Source of the DNA: Candidatus Poribacteria bacterium
Lineage (GTDB): Bacteria; Poribacteria; DTPJ01; WJIO01
Assembly: GCA_014730235.1 (NCBI GenBank)
Contig: WJIO01000381.1
Span: 1 to 35,915, forward strand
DNA length: 35,915 nucleotides
Direction: 5' to 3'
The notes under the pieces are model-generated. The model was not told the DNA's origin, ran no database searches, and saw only the letters and a program-made list of their open reading frames with translations. Of this stretch, positions 8,500-16,276 are shown one piece after another. Within the stretch, counting starts at the first letter, position 1. Every line of letters begins with the position of its first letter. Both the position numbers and the translations under genes were made by a program.

Positions 8500-9207
8500 T
8501 TATTGCTGCTGTTGGGATATATCGTTTTTATAATCAACTGTAACTTCCGTCATATATCCATCAGCTAATTTTATTATTCTATCAGAACGTTGTGCTAAGT
8601 TCTGGTTGTGAGTTGCTATTATAAATGTCTGATTCAGTTTCTGATTCAGTTCCCACAAAAGGTCATGCACCTCTTCGCTGGTTTTCCTGTCCAGGTTACC
8701 GGTGGGTTCATCAGCTAAGATTACCTTAGGATTGTTCGCCAGTGCCCTGGCCACAGCTACTCTCTGTTGCTCGCCTCCTGATAACTTCCCTGGTTTGTGT
8801 TCTTCTCTTCCTTCAAGACCTACATTTTTTAAAAGCGACAAGGCTGAGTCATAGGCTTCTTTCCGGTCTTTATTGCCAATAAGTAAAGGCATCATAACAT
8901 TTTCCACTGCTGAAAATTCAGGCAGCAGATGATGAAATTGGAAGATAAATCCGATTTCCCGATTTCGGAAACTGGCTAACTCATTGTTAGAAAGTTCAAA
9001 AACGTCTTTATCATCATACAGTATCTTTCCATTAGTAGGACGATCAATAGTACCTAAGAGGTTTAAAAGAGTGCTTTTTCCTACACCGGAAGCCCCGACA
9101 ACAGCGATTATTTCACCTGCCTCAATTTTTAAATTAATACCTCTTAATACATGAATTTCCTCAGTTCCGCTGGGATACACTTTTTGAATTTCTATAGTTT
9201 CTATCAA
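8500..9207 (-). CDS. lolD: LolD-like ABC ATPase of lipoprotein release
   Basis: A 235-residue ATPase with Walker A GASGVGKST (38-46), signature LSGGEQQR (142-149) and Walker B VILADE (162-167) followed by PTGNLD, the MacB/LolD subfamily hallmark. LolD powers extraction of lipoproteins from the inner membrane for transfer to the outer membrane. It lies 26 bp downstream of the LolC-type permease and is clearly its partner. The start is a TTG at 9207, with AGGAAA about 10 nt upstream; no ATG or GTG fits the conserved N-terminus better. The C-terminal ~20 residues (ending QQQQ) extend slightly past the domain. Confidence 0.9.
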   Translation of the reverse strand: MIETIEIQKVYPSGTEEIHVLRGINLKIEAGEIIAVVGASGVGKSTLLNLLGTIDRPTNGKILYDDKDVFELSNNELASFRNREIGFIFQFHHLLPEFSAVENVMMPLLIGNKDRKEAYDSALSLLKNVGLEGREEHKPGKLSGGEQQRVAVARALANNPKVILADEPTGNLDRKTSEEVHDLLWELNQKLNQTFIIATHNQNLAQRSDRIIKLADGYMTEVTVDYKNDISQQQQ

Positions 9208-9233
9208 TAAACTTTTTCCTTTTAATTATTTCC

Positions 9234-10490
9234 TTATTCGTATCTCAGCGACTCCACAGGCTCCATAATGGAAGCGCGCCATGCAGGATATATAGTGGCA
9301 AGCCAGCAAATTATTAGTGAAGCCAGGTTCACAAACCCTACGAAAGACCATCTTACCTCAGCCGGAAGCCTGTCTATCTGATATATGCTGTTTGGTATCC
9401 TGATAGGTATCCATGTACGAAGAGACCAGCAAAGGAAAACACCCAGCAAAGTTCCAAGAATAGCACCCACAACACCTATTAAAGTTCCCTCAAAAGTAAA
9501 TATAAACCAGATGCTTTTCTTGGTAGACCCCATGGATTTAAGTATGCCAATCTCTTTGGTTTTATCCATGACCATCATGACAAGGGTACTGGCTATATTA
9601 AAGGCGGCTACGAATATTATTAATGCTTCTATGATGAAAGTAACTATCTTTTCTAGCTTTATAGCCGAAAATAAACTTTCATGTGCTTCCATCCATGTCA
9701 TTGTGGGATAGAATATTCCCAATTCCATCTGTATATCTTTTCTAATTTTATCAACCTTATATATATTGTCAACCTTAATCTCGATCCTGTCCACAGCGTC
9801 CAGGACATCATAAAGCTCCTGGCCGATATACAAATCTACAAAGGCCAGAATGTTGTCATAGCTGTACATTCCCGAATCGTAAATGTCGATGACAACGAAT
9901 GTTCTGATTACTGGTTGCAGACTCCCCGCTATATTCACCAGCCGGGATACCAGTCGAATTATATCACCTTTGCCAACCTGTAGCCTATTGGCTACACCTT
10001 TGCCCAGGATAATTCCACCGAAAATAGTATCTTCAGTTCTATCCTGGGCCAGTTCGATTAAAGGCGATTCAAAATCAACATCTTCCGATACATAATCGCT
10101 TATTCCTGTCACCTGAGTTTCCAGTTCCGGGTTTATGGCCTTAACCATTGCCCCCATTTGATTGGAACCATCCTCATTCTGAAGATAAGCCTGGCGCATA
10201 AGAACCGGAGCAGTAGCAACCACCCCTTCTACATTTTCGATTTTATCCATCAGCGTTCGATAGGTGCTGATTGGACGATCACCACTACCGAATATGAATA
10301 TATGTCCTTCCGATCTAAGCATTTTATCCCTTATCATGCTTTCCCAACCATTCATAACCGACAAAGCTACGATAACGGTTGCTACTCCAACGGCAACTCC
10401 GCCAACGGAGATAAGGGATATAAAAGAAAGGAAAAATTGTCCACTTCGGGATTTCAGATAACGCAGGGCAATGAAAATTTCGTATCGCAT
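9234..10490 (-). CDS. lolC: LolC/LolE-family lipoprotein-releasing permease
   Basis: A 418-residue inner-membrane protein with one N-terminal membrane helix (about 22-46), a periplasmic domain of about 220 residues and three C-terminal helices (about 280-300, 335-360, 380-400), the standard LolC/E architecture. The coupling motif 'DKTKEIGILKSMGST' follows the second helix. Only one such permease is here, so the complex is probably a homodimeric LolC2D2 (often called LolF type), unlike the LolCDE of E. coli. It lies between lysS (33 bp) and lolD (26 bp) on one strand, an order also known from delta-proteobacteria-like genomes. The Shine-Dalgarno is weak. Confidence 0.92.
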   Translation of the reverse strand: MRYEIFIALRYLKSRSGQFFLSFISLISVGGVAVGVATVIVALSVMNGWESMIRDKMLRSEGHIFIFGSGDRPISTYRTLMDKIENVEGVVATAPVLMRQAYLQNEDGSNQMGAMVKAINPELETQVTGISDYVSEDVDFESPLIELAQDRTEDTIFGGIILGKGVANRLQVGKGDIIRLVSRLVNIAGSLQPVIRTFVVIDIYDSGMYSYDNILAFVDLYIGQELYDVLDAVDRIEIKVDNIYKVDKIRKDIQMELGIFYPTMTWMEAHESLFSAIKLEKIVTFIIEALIIFVAAFNIASTLVMMVMDKTKEIGILKSMGSTKKSIWFIFTFEGTLIGVVGAILGTLLGVFLCWSLRTWIPIRIPNSIYQIDRLPAEVRWSFVGFVNLASLIICWLATIYPAWRASIMEPVESLRYE

Positions 10491-10523
10491 TTATTCAAAC
10501 CAACAGTTCGGAAAAATTTAAGT

Positions 10524-12005
10524 TTAGAGCCCTTCTTCAGGTCGCATTTGCGGGAAAAGTATTACATCGCGCAACGAAGGCATATCAGTAAGCAGCATAA
10601 CTAACCTTCCGATACCTATACCAAGCCCTCCAGTAGGCGGCATACCGTATTCCAAAGCCCTTAGGAAATCATCATCCATAACGTGGGCTTCTTCATCTCC
10701 AGCTTCCTTCTGCCGAACTTGGTCTATAAATCTCTCCCGTTGATCTATAGGATCATTCAACTCGCTGAAGGCGTTACCTATTTCCAATTTGCCAATAAAT
10801 ATCTCAAAGCGTTCCGTTAAAGTCTCATCATCCCGCTTCTTTTTTGCAAAGGGTGAAATTTCTATTGGATAATCAGTAATAAAAGTGGGCTGAGTCAGGT
10901 TTACCTCAACAAATTCTTCAAAAAATCTCTCGATAATCTTTCCTCTTGATATTCCTTCATCCAATTCTATATGATGTTCTGATGCCAGTTTCAACATATC
11001 CTCCCTGGACATGTCTTTAATATCAGCTCCTAAAGCATCTTTGATGCCATCCAGCATAGGAAGTCTGCGCCAGGGTGGTGACAAATCTATCTCTTCGCCT
11101 TGATAAGTTATTTTAGTTGTTCCATGTAGTTTTTCGGTCACACTGGATATCATTTCTTCAGTCAACTGCATTATATCTTCATAATCGCTGTAAGCCTGAT
11201 AAAGCTCCAGCATAGTAAACTCTGGATTATGGTCTCTGTCCATACCTTCGTTACGGAAGTCTTTTCCTATTTCATACACCCTGTCAATTCCACCTACGAT
11301 CAGACGTTTCAGATATAGTTCATCAGCTATTCTCAAATATAAATCCATCTCTAGAGCGTTATGACGGGTTACAAAAGGTCGCGCGGTCGCCCCTCCGTAT
11401 ATGGGTTGCAAAACCGGTGTGTCAACTTCCACAAAACCCCGATTATCCAGAAATGCCCTTATAGACTGGATTATTTTTGTCCTGGACAAAAATACTTTCT
11501 TAACTTCAGTATTTACTATAAGGTCAACATACCTCTGTCTGTATCTTGTTTCAACATCTTTTAATCCGTGCCATTTTTCCGGCAAAGGTCGCAGAGATTT
11601 GGTAAGTAGTGTGAGTTTTTCCACATGGACGGTCAATTCTCCGGTTCTTGTTCTGAATATCCAGCCTTCAACGCCGATTATATCACCAATATCCAGCCTT
11701 TTATAAATATTATCAAAATCTTCTTCACCGAGCTTATCTCTGCGTATATATAGCTGTATTCTTCCTGTTGAATCCTGAATATGGACAAAACCTACTTTAC
11801 CATGTCCTCGCATGGACATGATACGACCAGCCATCTTTACAGGAAATTCTTTTTCAGCAAATTCCTGTTTATCATCATATTTTTCTATGGCTTCGGCAGA
11901 CTGATGATCAACTGTAAAATTATAGGGATAAGGATCAATCCCAACTTCCCGAATTTCCTGGAGTTTGTTGATGCGTTGCTGTATCAGGTTACTGCTCTGT
12001 CCCAC
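10524..12005 (-). CDS. lysS: Lysyl-tRNA synthetase, class II
   Basis: The 493 residues are the typical length for LysRS-II. The N-terminal OB-fold anticodon-binding domain (about 55-150, 'VKMAGRIMSMRGHGKVGFVHIQD') is followed by the class II catalytic core with motif 2 ('FRNEGMDRDHNPEFTMLE') and motif 3 ('GLGIGIGRLVMLLT') at the C-terminus. It charges tRNA-Lys with lysine. The start is GTG at 12005, with AGAGGT 5 nt upstream. It is the first gene of lysS-lolC-lolD, driven by the consensus promoter at 12095-12123 with a leader of about 83 nt. Confidence 0.97.
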   Translation of the reverse strand: MGQSSNLIQQRINKLQEIREVGIDPYPYNFTVDHQSAEAIEKYDDKQEFAEKEFPVKMAGRIMSMRGHGKVGFVHIQDSTGRIQLYIRRDKLGEEDFDNIYKRLDIGDIIGVEGWIFRTRTGELTVHVEKLTLLTKSLRPLPEKWHGLKDVETRYRQRYVDLIVNTEVKKVFLSRTKIIQSIRAFLDNRGFVEVDTPVLQPIYGGATARPFVTRHNALEMDLYLRIADELYLKRLIVGGIDRVYEIGKDFRNEGMDRDHNPEFTMLELYQAYSDYEDIMQLTEEMISSVTEKLHGTTKITYQGEEIDLSPPWRRLPMLDGIKDALGADIKDMSREDMLKLASEHHIELDEGISRGKIIERFFEEFVEVNLTQPTFITDYPIEISPFAKKKRDDETLTERFEIFIGKLEIGNAFSELNDPIDQRERFIDQVRQKEAGDEEAHVMDDDFLRALEYGMPPTGGLGIGIGRLVMLLTDMPSLRDVILFPQMRPEEGL

Positions 12006-12094
12006 TGTGTACCTCTACTCTCATAAAGAATTAAAACTCAACACTAATAAAATCAAAGGATAAACAGATATTCCAGCCTTTCTGAGTCATGAAA

Positions 12095-12123
12095 ATTATA
12101 AGTCAAAAGAGCATATGTGTCAA
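12095..12123 (-). promoter_or_regulatory. Consensus sigma-70 promoter of lysS-lolC-lolD
   Basis: On the minus strand TTGACA (12118-12123), a 17-bp spacer and TATAAT (12095-12100) match the consensus exactly. Predicted start of transcription is near 12088. The remaining part of the 327-bp lysS-upstream gap holds AT-rich DNA (12124-12244) and the palindrome at 12245-12304. Confidence 0.88.
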
Positions 12124-12244
12124 GCAAAATTGGCTTATCAGCTAGTGTCATAATAGATTAATGCAAACCTTTATATTTTGTATAAATAAGGTTTTAACAA
12201 TTAAATCCTGCTTTATGGTAAACGTTGATAATGTCAATAAGGTT

Positions 12245-12304
12245 TATCCATAAACAAAAGGGCGAGGAATTAATATTAATTCCTCGCCCTTTTGTTTATG
12301 GATA
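12245..12304. terminator. 60-bp perfect palindrome, bidirectional intrinsic terminator
   Basis: Positions 12245-12274 are the exact reverse complement of 12275-12304 with no mismatch and no spacer. The core GGGCGAGGAATT / AATTCCTCGCCC is flanked by an A-rich arm on one side and TTTTGTTTAT on the other, so either strand gives a GC-rich hairpin followed by a U-rich tract. It lies 28 bp past the stop of the ABC ATPase gene and upstream of the lysS promoter, so its likely job is to end the ABC transcript. Confidence 0.88.
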
Positions 12305-12332
12305 TTATAATTGATTTTATACAATATCGGGT

Positions 12333-13082
12333 TTATAAATGACCAGATTCTTCCCCTTCTACACTTCCAATTTCGATTTCCAGTTCTGCCCTATTTTTAA
12401 TCTGCTCTACCATACCATCTCGGATGTATACCACCCTATCAGACACATCCAGCATCTTAAGATCGTGGGTTGCTGATATAATTGTAACATCCTCTTCTTC
12501 ATTCATCTCTTTCAGAAGATTTATAATATCTCGACCTGTCTTCAAATCCAGGTTTCCTGTAGGTTCATCAGCAAGTATAATGGCTGGACCATTTGCCAAT
12601 GCTCTGGCTATAGCAACTCTCTGCTGCTGGCCACCGGAAAGCTCTGTAGGCTTATGATCTGCTCTTTCACCAAGCCCTACCTTTGTAAGTAGTTCCATTG
12701 CCTTATCTCTACGTTCTGAAACAGGAACACCTGCAAAAATCATAGGCAGCGTAACGTTTTCCAGGGCACTCATAACCGGCAGCAGGTTAAAAGACTGGAA
12801 TATATATCCAATCTTCCAGCATCTGATCCATGCTATTTCAGCGGGACTCAATTCCAATAAATTTACGTCGTCTATGTAGACAACCCCGCTGGTTGGTTCG
12901 TCTAACGCACCGATCATATTAAACAGTGTGGATTTACCAGAACCGGAAGGCCCCATTATGGAGATATATTCACCTTTTTCTATACTTACATCTACACCTT
13001 TTAAAGCTTGAAGCACTGTGCCACCCATTCGATATTCTTTTATCACGCCTTCAGCTTTGACTGTAACACGTTTTTCTGACAT
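12333..13082 (-). CDS. MacB/LolD-type ABC transporter ATPase
   Basis: A 249-residue ATPase with Walker A GPSGSGKST (44-52), signature LSGGQQQR (148-155), Walker B IILADE (168-173) and PTGNLD. It belongs to the same subfamily as LolD at 8500 but is not the same gene: the N-terminus and the acidic C-terminal extension (about 225-249) differ. It should energise the permease encoded 51 bp upstream. A perfect AGGAGG lies 8 nt before the ATG. Substrate cannot be read from sequence; relatives move lipoproteins, peptides, antibiotics or act in cell-wall control by mechanotransmission. Confidence 0.9.
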   Translation of the reverse strand: MSEKRVTVKAEGVIKEYRMGGTVLQALKGVDVSIEKGEYISIMGPSGSGKSTLFNMIGALDEPTSGVVYIDDVNLLELSPAEIAWIRCWKIGYIFQSFNLLPVMSALENVTLPMIFAGVPVSERRDKAMELLTKVGLGERADHKPTELSGGQQQRVAIARALANGPAIILADEPTGNLDLKTGRDIINLLKEMNEEEDVTIISATHDLKMLDVSDRVVYIRDGMVEQIKNRAELEIEIGSVEGEESGHL

Positions 13083-13133
13083 CCTTGGAGCCTCCTGTAA
13101 TTACTATAATTGGATAGAAATAATATATATGAA

Positions 13134-13784
13134 TTAAAGATCAACTCTCATTGCATCTGCAGGTGGTAACTGGGCTGCTCTATAGGCAGGTCCCGCTGCT
13201 CCAATAACAGCTAAAACCATACCGAGAATACAGGCTATTCCTATATAAGCAAGAACTCCCAGTATATAATTGGGGAATTGTCTAAAAACATCCAGACCAT
13301 AATCTTTTAGACTAAGGAGCATTATACTTATAAAACCTATAATAGAACCCATAAGCGCACCACTCAGGCCCTGGAAACTTGATTCCAGAAGAAACAACTC
13401 GACCACAAATTTGTTTAATGCTCCCAGGCATTTCATTGTTCCTATTTCCCGGAACCTTTCTGTAACAGCCATCAACATAGAATTAGCTATACCCACAACG
13501 CACACTATAAGAGACATGACAACCAGCCATATCTGTTGAGCGGATACACCTTCCGATTGAGGGGCGTCTATAACTGTTCTAAGAGTTTCGCTCTTACTCA
13601 TGGATGCAGATATTACGTTTCCGGACAAAACAGCCACAAAAAATGCTATTCCCAGAAGTATACCTGCTGTAGTAATCATTGATCGCCAGAACCTTATTCT
13701 TAAACTCTGGAAACTGATCCTTACTGCTTCACTAAATGGTAGTTCGATTTGTTTTCGTACACCATCCTTCGATTGTTGAGCCAA
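13134..13784 (-). CDS. Minimal FtsX/MacB-like ABC permease lacking the periplasmic domain
   Basis: Four membrane helices (about 42-62, 89-109, 144-164, 178-202, counting from the ATG at 13799) with the FtsX-family coupling sequence 'TERFREIGTMKCLGA' after the second helix. The loop between helices 1 and 2, usually a ~200-residue MacB periplasmic domain, is only about 26 residues. I place the start at the TTG at 13784, giving 216 residues. The ATG at 13799 has no Shine-Dalgarno, and the sequence after it (GGAGGTGA, 13790-13797) is itself an ideal ribosome-binding site for that TTG. It pairs with the ATPase just downstream. Both are in one short operon with its own promoter at 13836-13863. Confidence 0.82.
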   Translation of the reverse strand: MAQQSKDGVRKQIELPFSEAVRISFQSLRIRFWRSMITTAGILLGIAFFVAVLSGNVISASMSKSETLRTVIDAPQSEGVSAQQIWLVVMSLIVCVVGIANSMLMAVTERFREIGTMKCLGALNKFVVELFLLESSFQGLSGALMGSIIGFISIMLLSLKDYGLDVFRQFPNYILGVLAYIGIACILGMVLAVIGAAGPAYRAAQLPPADAMRVDL

Positions 13785-13789
13785 ACCTT

Positions 13790-13797
13790 TCACCTCC
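13790..13797 (-). promoter_or_regulatory. Strong ribosome-binding site that decides the permease start
   Basis: GGAGGTGA, fully complementary to the 16S rRNA 3' end, overlaps codons 1-4 of the longest possible frame and sits 5 nt before the in-frame TTG at 13784. The ATG at 13799 has no comparable site upstream. Confidence 0.7.
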
Positions 13798-13835
13798 ATT
13801 AAAACTTAAAATGCTGTTCTCTTTTGTTTTCTTGG

Positions 13836-13863
13836 AATATAATACACAACAGCAAATCGTCAA
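13836..13863 (-). promoter_or_regulatory. Promoter of the ABC transporter operon
   Basis: Minus-strand TTGACG (13858-13863), 16-bp spacer, TATATT (13836-13841), about 37 bp before the ATG at 13799. A second candidate farther upstream is TTGACA (14037-14042), 18 bp, TAAAAT (14013-14018). The 375-bp gap 13800-14174 otherwise holds only the repeat fragment at 13898-13923 and the plus-strand promoter at 14091-14119. Confidence 0.65.
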
Positions 13864-13897
13864 ATATAATTAAGTAAATGACATATATACAAAGCTA

Positions 13898-13923
13898 TCA
13901 TTTTGAGCGGAGCGAAGAATCTC
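13898..13923 (+). repeat. Fragment of a dispersed repeat
   Basis: TCATTTTGAGCGGAGCGAAG and the bases after it resemble a short repeat seen between genes in many unrelated bacterial genomes (a 'TCATTCTGAGCGGAGCGAAG'-type element). Only one copy is in this window, so the repeat nature rests on recall and not on what is shown here. Confidence 0.45.
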
Positions 13924-14090
13924 ATCTCCCTCTTTCCTAAAGGGGATTTGTTAAATTTAACAAAATATTATTTTTTAAAGGTTTCAATATGTAGCAACGT
14001 CATACACTTACAATTTTAACTATCTTTTAACCTTGTTGTCAAGCACAAAATCCTGATTGTATTGTCTGCTTTAGCAGGTTGAAAAATATA

Positions 14091-14119
14091 TTAACAAAAA
14101 AACTATCTGATGCTATAAT
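14091..14119 (+). promoter_or_regulatory. Promoter of the URO-D-family gene
   Basis: TTAACA (14091-14096), 17-bp spacer, TATAAT (14114-14119), about 55 bp before the ATG at 14175. Confidence 0.7.
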
Positions 14120-14174
14120 CATCAATTAGTATATAAATTATAACCTTGATTTACCAAATCAAAAAGGAATAATA

Positions 14175-15257
14175 ATGGACAAAATATACATAAATACTGA
14201 TGTTAAAGATAGGATTTTGAAGTCAATAAATCACACTGAACCAGATATTGTGCCTATATGGGAAGCTCTGGAAAGTCCTGTTTTATACAATCATTTTGCA
14301 CCTGGAGAAAAGGATTTCCTTAAAGCCGGATCCATTGCCTGTGAAGCTCTGGGAATTGATATGACTTATGGCTGCATGAACCCTCCGCTTCCAGGAGAGG
14401 AATATGATACACCGGATACCCATATTTCATGTCAAACGTACTGGTCAAAGAAACCCCAGTTTTCCAGCGTGAACGATATAATTAACTACAAACCCAAAAC
14501 AGTCGAACGTACCCGGGAGTTTGAGGAAAACTATCTGGAGGATTTTTATAGTCTCAAAGAAGCTTACGCACCGCATACCATGTATGTCAGTCAATGGGCA
14601 GGTTTTGACTTTCTTGGTATTGCCCATGGCACAGGTATAGGATGGGAAGTTTTCACCACCATGCTTTACGAAGCACCACATGTTCTGGAAAAGATATGGG
14701 ATGAGCGCGTTGATCATGCTTTAATGAGGAATTCCATATATGCTGAACATAAATTGGGGCCTGTTATACAATTATGTGAAGACCTGGCCTATAAAAGTGG
14801 TCTGCTTATATCTCCTGAGCATATTCGGAAATACTTTATACCGAGATTAAAGAAGGTCATCCAGCCCATCAAAGATGCGGGGATCAAACTTATATTTCAC
14901 TGCGATGGAAATCTTATGGATATACTTGATGATCTTGTAGAAGCAGGGATTGACGGACTAAATCCTGTTGATCCATCAGCCGATATGGATATTGGTTTTA
15001 TCAAACAAAAATACGGTGATAAGCTTATCCTTGTGGGAAATGTAGACGGGGCCAGAATACTACCCTTTGGTACCCCCGATGAAGTAAGAGAAGAAGTGGC
15101 CTCATGTATAAGAAAGGCATCCCCCGGCGGGGGTCACTTGATACAATGTGGATGCGGGGAACTTATGCCCGATGTTCCCCTGGAAAATGCCCTGGCTTAC
15201 TTTAAAGCGGTTAAAGAATTTGGCAAGTATCCCATTAAACTCCCACAAAGGCTTTAA
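14175..15257 (+). CDS. Uroporphyrinogen decarboxylase-family protein (not HemE)
   Basis: A 360-residue TIM-barrel protein of the URO-D superfamily, which includes HemE and the zinc-dependent methyltransferases MtaA/CmuA. Family features are 'FHCDGN' (241-246), 'GLNPVDPSADMDI' (about 261-273), 'LVGNVDGARILPFGTPDEV' (about 286-304) and a Gly-rich C-terminal segment with Cys residues ('QCGCGEL'). The N-terminal arginine motifs of true HemE are not evident, so haem synthesis is unlikely. Such proteins are abundant in environmental lineages and mostly uncharacterised; methyl transfer or C-C/C-O chemistry on small carbon sources is the usual guess. AAGGAA precedes the ATG. It has its own promoter and converges on the next gene, overlapping it by 23 bp. 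Confidence 0.85.
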   Translation: MDKIYINTDVKDRILKSINHTEPDIVPIWEALESPVLYNHFAPGEKDFLKAGSIACEALGIDMTYGCMNPPLPGEEYDTPDTHISCQTYWSKKPQFSSVNDIINYKPKTVERTREFEENYLEDFYSLKEAYAPHTMYVSQWAGFDFLGIAHGTGIGWEVFTTMLYEAPHVLEKIWDERVDHALMRNSIYAEHKLGPVIQLCEDLAYKSGLLISPEHIRKYFIPRLKKVIQPIKDAGIKLIFHCDGNLMDILDDLVEAGIDGLNPVDPSADMDIGFIKQKYGDKLILVGNVDGARILPFGTPDEVREEVASCIRKASPGGGHLIQCGCGELMPDVPLENALAYFKAVKEFGKYPIKLPQRL

Positions 15258-16257
15258 AGCGATCCAGCAGGTTATCAGGCGGATCAAATGGCATATCTAC
15301 AGGTCGGGCTTCCACTGTGCTCATGTATCCAGCCAGGATAACCAGCCATTCATCCAGTGAGGTTTTCAGGTTTGTCGGACTTACTTGATTTTCATCTTCC
15401 AGCCAGTTAAATAACGAGTTAGTTAATCTTGCCTGACCCAGTATATCCTGATCTGCATAATCGTGCTCTGATCTCTTAATAACTAGATTGGGCACGGATT
15501 CCTCACAACCATACATCCACCAATGCCGAAAACCATGCGTACCGTATACAGCAATGCGCTTGTGTCCCCAGTTAGGTCGGGATTTATCAAATACAGGCGC
15601 GCCTTCCCCGGCCTGCAGGGCAGCCCGGATGCCGTTTTTGAATGTTATAAGGGTTTCAGCCGTCCTGGGGCTTGGGTGTGTGCCGTTAATGTCATCATAC
15701 CCCGATGATGCACCAAAGACAGTCTCCACCTCTGCATAATCTGAGAAAGCAAATATCAGGTCCAGCACATGAACACCCTGACCGGACATAGGAAGCACAG
15801 CCGACGCGTCAAGAAAGCGCACCTGGCCTATTTTACCCTTCTCCACATCTTTCAGAAACTTCAAGATCCTGGGATGATGACGCAGTTGATGATTTACTAT
15901 AAATTTCGTCTTTGTGTTCTGCTCCAGTTCCCTTAAGGCCTTATAATCATCTGCTCCTATGCATATGGGTTTTTCCACAATCGTACCCGACACACCTGCG
16001 TCAGATAACCTGGTCATTAGTTCAACTCTAAGGGTTGGCGGCGTAATCAGATGCACCACATCCGGCTTTTCTTTTTCCAGCATGGTGTCCAGATCTGTGT
16101 AGCGATGTGAAATGTCGTACTTTTCACCGTATGCGTTAAGACGATCTTCGTTTATATCACAACATGCTACCATCTTACCTCGATCTATATGTCTGTAAGC
16201 CTCTGCATGGCCCTGGGAACGGCCTCCACATCCAAGAACTGCGCATTTGTAGGTCAT
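15235..16257 (-). CDS. Gfo/Idh/MocA-family NAD(P)-dependent oxidoreductase
   Basis: A 340-residue sugar-dehydrogenase-like protein. It has an N-terminal Rossmann fold with GCGGRSQGH (9-17), the EKP signature (95-97, catalytic Lys) and the GVHVLD motif (161-166) corresponding to the family's GxHxxD catalytic site. Members oxidise or reduce sugars and cyclitols such as inositol, glucose-fructose or amino-sugar derivatives; the substrate cannot be told here. AGGAG stands 8 nt before the ATG. It is 19 bp downstream of the YCF48-repeat gene on the same strand, so probably cotranscribed with it, and its last 23 bp overlap the end of the opposing URO-D-family gene. Confidence 0.9.
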   Translation of the reverse strand: MTYKCAVLGCGGRSQGHAEAYRHIDRGKMVACCDINEDRLNAYGEKYDISHRYTDLDTMLEKEKPDVVHLITPPTLRVELMTRLSDAGVSGTIVEKPICIGADDYKALRELEQNTKTKFIVNHQLRHHPRILKFLKDVEKGKIGQVRFLDASAVLPMSGQGVHVLDLIFAFSDYAEVETVFGASSGYDDINGTHPSPRTAETLITFKNGIRAALQAGEGAPVFDKSRPNWGHKRIAVYGTHGFRHWWMYGCEESVPNLVIKRSEHDYADQDILGQARLTNSLFNWLEDENQVSPTNLKTSLDEWLVILAGYMSTVEARPVDMPFDPPDNLLDRFKAFVGV

Positions 16258-16276
16258 GATTTTTCTCCTGTAGTTT

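Noticed and set aside
12124-12244. Riboswitch or T-box before lysS
   Set aside because: This DNA lies upstream of the lysS promoter, and the 83-nt leader after it is too short and shows no T-box motif.
14175-15257. HemE (true uroporphyrinogen decarboxylase)
   Set aside because: The N-terminal arginine motif of HemE is not evident and the context is not haem synthesis.
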